Shown in pieces: positions 22,230-28,344 of a DNA stretch of 28,344 nt. This DNA is from Smittium culicis (Eukaryota; Kickxellomycota; Harpellomycetes; Harpellales; Legeriomycetaceae). The notes beneath the pieces were generated by a model. It was not told where the DNA came from. It made no database searches and saw nothing but the letters and a program-made list of their open reading frames with translations. A program made the position numbers and the translations under genes. How positions within the stretch are numbered: the first letter of the stretch is position 1; every line of letters starts with the position of its first letter. Location of the stretch: assembly GCA_001970855.1 (NCBI GenBank), contig LSSN01001150.1, positions 1 to 28,344 on the forward strand. The letters are read 5' to 3'.

Positions 22230-24387
22230 TATGTCGACTGATGTAGATACACTTAAACCAAAAGTTTACTTTTAAAAATAATAATATAAAAGTTTATAAA
22301 ACAATTTTAAATAATTGACTTTTATAGTACATATTAGCTTACTAAAAATCATAAAAATTATTACATAGTAAATGTTCATTTTCTTGAATTTTTAATGTAC
22401 ATATTAAATCACGCTATAATTACAAGGGTTAATATCATTTGTGTTAATATTTTTCTTTTTTTTAGCAACAATATTTACTGATTAATTTAATGCATTTTGT
22501 ATTAGTGTATGTTATAAATTATAAATAAGAGAAAATCAGATATACAGAGTTTTGCATTCTATTTTGCAAAATACGTCATATATTTTTCAGAACACCAAAA
22601 CAGTTTTGAAAAAAAATCTTCCACTTCGAGTTGCAATATTTTATTTCTTCAAATTACATAATTTTTCGCAAAAAATTTTGCAAAAGTTGACTTTGCATTT
22701 TCAAATTTGCTTTTAGTAAAGAATTGAAGGAATAAAAGCCCCAATGTATACCTTATAAACAAATACAGCCTTTATTATTTTTATCCTGTGCTTTATTTAT
22801 TTTATATAAAAAACAATAAGCCTAACAAAAATTGTTCTTCTATAAAATTATAATAAATTTTTGTAAAATCGCAAAATTTTATTAATAGTAAAAACGGTAC
22901 GAAAAATCGTATATAGTTTTATATACAATGAAATCAAAAAATAATCTATATGATGAATTAAACACACTAATCTCCAAAAAAATTGAACATCGAATTGAAA
23001 ATATAGTTTTTTTCTAATTTAACTTTATTTTGGTTGCTTTCTTTTATTATTTTTTTTCATTCTTAACAACAGTCTAACTTCATTTAGAATAAACATAACA
23101 TAACATAATTTTTTTTTTATTTTCTGTATATCTTATTCACATGAATTAAAGGTATTAAATATAACAAGCTTAGATTACTTTTAACACTCTAGAGTATTAT
23201 AATACCTATACAAACATTTAAAGTTTATAAAAAAAAAAGTATTATCTCTCCATAAGTTCTATTAAGGTGTTTTAAAGCTAGATATTAAATAATTTTTTAT
23301 ACCATTATACTTTTAGGCGAGCCTATAAGTTATATATATATTCTATTAGAATTTTATTTTAAGTTTTAAATGTTTTATTAATTTTTCATATTTCTGAATG
23401 ATTATAACCTTTTAAAATTGACATGCCAAAAACAAAAGAAGTTATTACGATTGTATTTACTACCTGAACAACACTATAAACTTCAAAAATGGCCTGAAGA
23501 AAAAATAAAAATTTACAAGATTTTATCAATTTTTTTAAATGAAAATAGATATATCTAAATCAAAAATTTAATAGATCTCGGAGTTATATTATTTTATAGA
23601 AATTCAACAATATATACTTCAAATAATTATAGAAATCATCCCATTGGTGATAGGATAAATCTGCAATTGTTCATAGTAATTTTTATCCAATAAATTCAAA
23701 TAAAAGCACCTTTACATAACTAAATTCAACTTGATTAAATTCAAAAGAGCTTGTTCAAAATTGAAGATTTTTTTTGCAAAATTATTTGGGCAAAATTATC
23801 TAATTTGGAAAAAAAAAATTTTGCAACACAAAGCGAAAAAAATCTGTGTAAAATATATTAAGTGTTGTGACAATATAGACGGCAGCAATTGCAAAATATA
23901 AAGCAAAAATCTGCAATCGAAATTTAAGCTTTTAAAAACCTATTTTAAGGCTTCAATCTTTAATATTAATCTGATTAACATATCTTTATATATTAGCATT
24001 CTTATAGATTTTTATCTTATTTTAGTTTTAAATATTACTAGATTATATTGAAATAAATAAATTAACGTAGTATAGAATATAATCTAATAATAAAAAATAA
24101 TACAATATGGTCAGTAAAATAAATCATCGTAAGGAAGAAGCTTGTGTAAAATTTTATAATTTTTTAGTTGATTTATAAAAATATAGCTTATTCTTTATTA
24201 CTTTATAAATTAATATTTGTATCTTATTAGATATTTAAATAGAATATTTATTAATTTTATATAGCAAATAAAAAAGACAAAGAACTCGAAAAATTATACT
24301 TGCTCTTTTTTAATACTGTTTAAAATTATTTATTGTTAAATCGCTTGTAGTTATAGTTAATCTTTAATAATTTATATTAAAATATAT

Positions 24388-24412
24388 AAAAAATTATAAT
24401 TATAATTATAAT
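24388..24412. repeat. ATTATA short tandem repeat
   Basis: Three to four copies of a TTATAA-type hexamer follow one another here. In DNA of this composition such microsatellites are common and no function is implied. Confidence 0.5.
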
Positions 24413-24744
24413 ATTAAGCTATATTATTCGATGATAAATTAAAGCACTAACAACTTTAGTCATATAATATATATTTATAATTGGTATACTTGGAAATAAT
24501 ACATTATTAATTATAATAATCATATTCAAATAAGAATTGAGCGATGTAAATAAAGATTCCAGTACTTTTCATTGATTTTTTTAATTTTCCATTTAATTAT
24601 TTCTATAAAATTAAATTAATTAAAGTAATTAAAATTAATAAAAAACATTAAATCCAAATCATAATGTTCTAATAATAAAATTTATTCAAATCTTAAATAT
24701 GCTATAAAATATTAAAATATCTATAGAAAGTTAATTTTTTATTC

Positions 24745-24830
24745 GATCATGTCACTAAAAATCGTCAAATAAATATATAATTTATAAAATTAACGATAAA
24801 TGTAGAATTTTATGCTAATGTGACATGATC
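24745..24830. repeat. Inverted repeat, 11-bp perfect arms, 64-base spacer
   Basis: GATCATGTCAC at 24745-24755 is the exact reverse complement of GTGACATGATC at 24820-24830. The arms are more GC-rich than the AT-rich spacer between them. The shape resembles the ends of a very small inverted-repeat element, but no target-site duplication is obvious. Confidence 0.5.
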
Positions 24831-26552
24831 ACTCATTTCATTTGAGAATTTGCTCATATGACTCATTTTTTTAATGGATTTTATTTTTTTTATAGATTGA
24901 TTTAAATTTTTATAAAAGACTTATTTAATTATTAAATATGATAAATTTAATTATATGTTACCAATAAAAAAAATTCTTGTATGAAATACTAAATTCGCTT
25001 TTTTAGCCATATTTTCATTTTATATTTAATTTATACTATTCTTTTATGGTGATTCATTTGATCTTTGATCGCAGATAATATGATTTTCTGGTTGCATTTC
25101 AAATTTTTTTCTTTTAATTTTTTTTTTTTTTTTGTAGTTAATATTATGGGTATATCTAATAGATTTAATCATTAGTTCATTTCACTAAACTTTCAACTTT
25201 AGCATGTAATCATTATTATACTCATAAAATTCAACTTTATAATCCGTTTAATTTAACTTGATACACATTATTTTATTAAAGGTCTGTTATATTCTTTTTT
25301 AGCATTACAATTAAACTTTAATCTGTGATTTTCAGAAATTAATAGAAGAAAAAAGACTGTATTTTCAGACTAAAAAAATTTTTTTTTCTGTTTTTATACT
25401 TTCGCGTTTATATGGTGGTTTTTAATATATAAAAATTCATCTTTGAAATATGTGTTTAGCCTTTTATTTTTTTATAAAGGTATCTATAAAATTTTCTAAG
25501 TAAAAAGTTTTTTTTATGAAGAAATTTAAAACTATATTTATTTCAACTTTATTTTGTTATTTTACAGTTTAATATTCATAATAATTTAAATATTGCATAG
25601 CTCGAATTAAATTAATAATTCTAAAAAATTGAGTGAAAATTTCTCTTTTATAATAACCGATTTTTTATTTATATTAAAATATTTTCATAGAAATTTGATT
25701 GGTCTTTCTAAGATCAATTCTCTAAAAGTGTTAGATATTCATATTTCGAAAAATACTTTTAAAGTATTTTTATTCTTAATTTATTTAATTATAATTAAAA
25801 AATTAAGCTATTCTATATTAGTTAATTTATTTAAAATTTTTCTGATTTATTTTAATATTTCATAAAAATAAAATAACAAGTAAATAAAGCTCCTTTTTTG
25901 AAGGGCTTAAAATAGCTTTATTTTATCAAAAAAACAAATAATAATTCATATTTTTTTTTCCCAACATGTAGAAATTTTTTTGCCGCCCTATAAGCTAGTA
26001 TTTACTTAGGATTGGATATAAGAATTTAATTTTTCGTGAGTATGAATAAATAAAATCAATTTAATTTTATATTTATTGATTATTAAATAAAATAAATAAA
26101 GAGCTTTCTAATTATAATTTTGAGTGTAATTGGAAGATGCAAATTCTACTTTTATAAATCATGGTAAATATATAAACTAAATATTACTAGAAGTTATGAT
26201 TTGTTTTAATTATATAAATAAAGATTTTGGTTATTATCGCTGTTACTATACGATGAGATCAGTCCTAGTTATACTGAAAACAAAAATTTTAATTGACATA
26301 ATCTTTGAATTATTATCAGTTTAATAGGCTTGATTAATCAAAAAACTAATTTATAAGCCATGAATTTTTTTATTTTTAGTTTATTTAGTAAATACATATC
26401 AAAAAATACGAATAAAATATTTATTTGATAATTTTAGAATTTTTATAAAATAACGAAATATTAAAATCAGTATTTATGTCGTAGAATGATTTCACTACCG
26501 ATTACAAATAAATATACTATATTAAAGCTAAATTGATAAGAAACTAATGAAG

Positions 26553-26609
26553 AAAAAAAAAGAAAAAGTTTTTTTTTGGATTTGCGTTGTGAACTTTTTC
26601 TTTTTTTTT
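26553..26609. repeat. Perfect 18-bp hairpin with 21-base loop
   Basis: The arm at 26553-26570 (nine A, then GAAAAAGTT) is the exact reverse complement of 26592-26609 (AACTTTTTC, then nine T). The loop 26571-26591 contains the only GC-rich bases nearby (GGATTTGCGTTGTG). If transcribed, either strand would give a long hairpin ending in a T or A run. Low complexity of the arms makes a chance or slippage origin possible. Confidence 0.6.
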
Positions 26610-28204
26610 TTTGAAATTTCGAATAAAATAATATCCGATTTTATTTGATAAACATAAATAAAACTTATTCTACAAAGAAAAGAAGAAAGAAATAAAAATA
26701 TATTAAATAAGCATTACCGCATAAAATGAAAATTAACAATAGTAATACTAATAACTAGTGGAAACATATTTAAATTTTAACTCACAAAGTTTATATAAAA
26801 AAGCTTACAGTGGCCGAAACTTTGGACTCGCGCTCGAAAAAAATTATTATAAAATAATATCCCATCACATTTTCTTTAGTTTTAAATTTAGTTTTTATAG
26901 TAATCAAATGAACAAGCTCCAAAATATACCAAAGAGTAAAAATTAGTTCAATCTTAAATCTCGTATATCTATATGCTTAAAAATTTTAAATACCGAAACT
27001 AATCTAAAAATTTAAATTTTAAACCTTGATTCTTAGTTTTTATTTTTTTATTGTCTTCTTTTTTTTTTTTCGAGAAAAAAAATCTTTAAATAAATCATAT
27101 CAAAATCCTCAATTGAAAATAAAGGTAGTGGTATCTTGAAATATACCACATTTACATTAAATTATTCTAGTAATTATAAATATTGAGTTTTATTGGTAAT
27201 ATCTTTTCTAATAATTTTAGTCATAATTTAACAGAACCAAGATAAGGTATAATTTCAGATTGTGTCGTTTCTGAATTTTGAATTAGTTTTTTTGACATCA
27301 TATTTTTATTAGTATTATTTATATTATATTGCAAGTATTATTAAATTAATATGTACTGATTTAATTAGGAAATTATTGATGAATTTTTTTTAAATATTAA
27401 CAATCAATATTTTTAATGATTATAAAATAGACATATCGGAGACAAAATATATAATAATCCAGAGGGTTTATATATTAATAAATAATAATTAAGATTTTTA
27501 AATGATTAATTTGAATAATATTTATTCTAATTAGAGTTTTAATTTTATTTTTTAACTTTAAATTGTTATTATACCTTTATTTTTTTAAAAATAAATCTTA
27601 GTAAAAAAAGCTTATTATTTCATTTATACACTATTCTTTTAAGTGATTTACATTATAATACTCTAATTTTTTTTTCCCATATTTATTTGCACTCTATCTA
27701 TAAAATGGATGACACTACATATTTTGAGCAAGTCATATTAAATCTTGTGATTTCATTAAAGTCTCTGAAGTATATACTTATGCTTAGTTATTAAATTAAT
27801 ATTATTAAGATTATTATAATCAGTTCTCAATTTATTTACACAAACGTTGGTTATAACCCAAAAAAATTAATCGAAGCTGTAATGATTTTATTCTGAGAAA
27901 ATTGATTCAGATTATTAAGGGAATTTATAATATTACATATAACTTCTATATAGCATGTTATTTTTGGCAACTAAATACAATTTTTATTTTTTTTTACATT
28001 TACTTTTGTTTGTATCATCGAAAATCCATGGAACTGGTAATAGATGCGAGTAGAACTGTTTGTATTCGCTTTTAGAAAAGCTTAGAACGAAAAATACATA
28101 AAATGGGCTTCTAGTATTAATTTATTTAAGAAGTGATGTTTCTAAAAGCTGTTAATAACTCATGACTAGTATTTTTATTGTTTTTTAGCGCAATTTACGC
28201 AAGC

Positions 28205-28344
28205 ATGGTTACGAAAAAAGCGATATCAAAAAATATACTATTTTTTTGTATTTATAATATTTCATGGGTTTTCATTGTTGCATTGTGGTGGATTCGAAGT
28301 AAAAAGTATAAGTTTACTTTGAATCCGTACTGGTTAATTTTTTT
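28205..28344 (+). CDS. Possible membrane protein, N-terminal fragment cut by window end
   Basis: From the ATG at 28205 a frame stays open to the window edge (46 codons). It begins MVTKKAISKNILFFCIYN, has a hydrophobic stretch to about residue 27 (WVFIVALWW), then a basic RSKKYK and a second aromatic stretch (LNPYWLIF). This is the shape of a signal anchor or first transmembrane helix with positive flanks. A good polypyrimidine tract and AG end at 28189, so the ATG may sit in a second exon after a leader intron. Trp, Cys and Pro codons are unusual for random DNA of this composition. The family is not recognised. Confidence 0.35.
   Translation, partial: MVTKKAISKNILFFCIYNISWVFIVALWWIRSKKYKFTLNPYWLIF

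Larger units (their letters stand above)
21979..28204. other. 6.2-kb extremely AT-rich gene-free region
   Basis: No gene can be supported here on either strand. The few open frames of 60-90 codons are Ile/Lys/Phe/Asn/Leu/Tyr-rich with no domain and are what AT-rich DNA yields by chance. The region is visibly more AT-rich than the 10.7-14.9 kb spacer and lacks its coding-like islands. It holds a G-tract (22216-22229), a cluster of TTTTGCAAAA-like words (about 22560-23900), an 11-bp inverted repeat (24745-24830), a tandem ATTATA tract (about 24390-24410) and an 18-bp perfect hairpin (26553-26609). Possibilities are long intergenic DNA, an AT-rich isochore, or a centromere-like or subtelomeric segment. 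Confidence 0.5.

Noticed and set aside
22012..22275. Plus-strand frame of 87 codons after MAK21
   Set aside because: Ile/Tyr/Leu-rich noise ending in the G-tract; no domain, and no support for a start.
25629..26946. Two plus-strand frames of 78 and 62 codons
   Set aside because: Composed almost wholly of Ile, Phe, Lys, Leu, Asn, Tyr and Ser, as expected by chance in very AT-rich DNA.
1..28344. CRISPR arrays, prokaryotic operons, rRNA genes
   Set aside because: No regularly spaced repeats, no ribosome binding sites or operon packing, and no recognisable rRNA sequence; spliced genes show a eukaryotic nuclear origin.

Overview
The window is nuclear DNA of an AT-rich, intron-rich eukaryote. Six protein genes can be rebuilt. 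Their 28 introns all have GT...AG ends and are about 57 to 196 bases long, and in each gene the exon lengths sum to a whole number of codons. The gene set (Isa1, Hem25 and mitochondrial uS10 with presequences, Noc1/Mak21, an OCRL-type phosphatase and a NOX-type reductase) fits an early-diverging fungus. Very AT-rich Harpellales such as Smittium or Zancudomyces are my best guess. This is inference; another AT-rich unicellular eukaryote is not excluded. There are no operons, ribosome binding sites, rRNA or convincing tRNA genes.

Layout. 1-1516: AT-rich, with a GC-richer island at about 814-1229 that looks like broken coding sequence. 1517-6077 (+): 15-exon OCRL/INPP5B-type inositol polyphosphate 5-phosphatase. 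6078-7354: intergenic, with a strong hairpin at 7016-7058. 7355-8026 (+): ISA1, A-type iron-sulfur assembly protein. 8027-8657: spacer with an exon-like scrap. 8658-10740 (-): NADPH oxidase / ferric reductase family flavocytochrome. 10741-14938: 4.2 kb with no rebuildable gene but several coding-like relics. 14939-16425 (+): HEM25, mitochondrial glycine carrier. 16767-17785 (-): RSM10, mitochondrial ribosomal protein uS10m. 18254-21978 (+): MAK21/NOC1, 60S ribosome biogenesis factor. 21979-28204: 6.2 kb of extremely AT-rich DNA with hairpins and a G-tract. 28205-28344 (+): possible start of a membrane protein cut by the window edge.

How the genes relate. ISA1 (mitochondrial Fe-S assembly), HEM25 (glycine import for heme synthesis) and the heme/flavin transmembrane reductase all touch iron or heme use. 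RSM10 and MAK21 serve mitochondrial and cytosolic ribosomes and diverge from a shared 468-base spacer. HEM25 and RSM10 converge. Eukaryotic neighbours are often unrelated, so the iron theme may be chance.

I did not find a clear undescribed system. The points most worth following are the broken coding islands, the NOX-like protein with an unusual C-terminal half, the OCRL-type protein in a probable fungus, and perfect inverted repeats in the gene-free tail.
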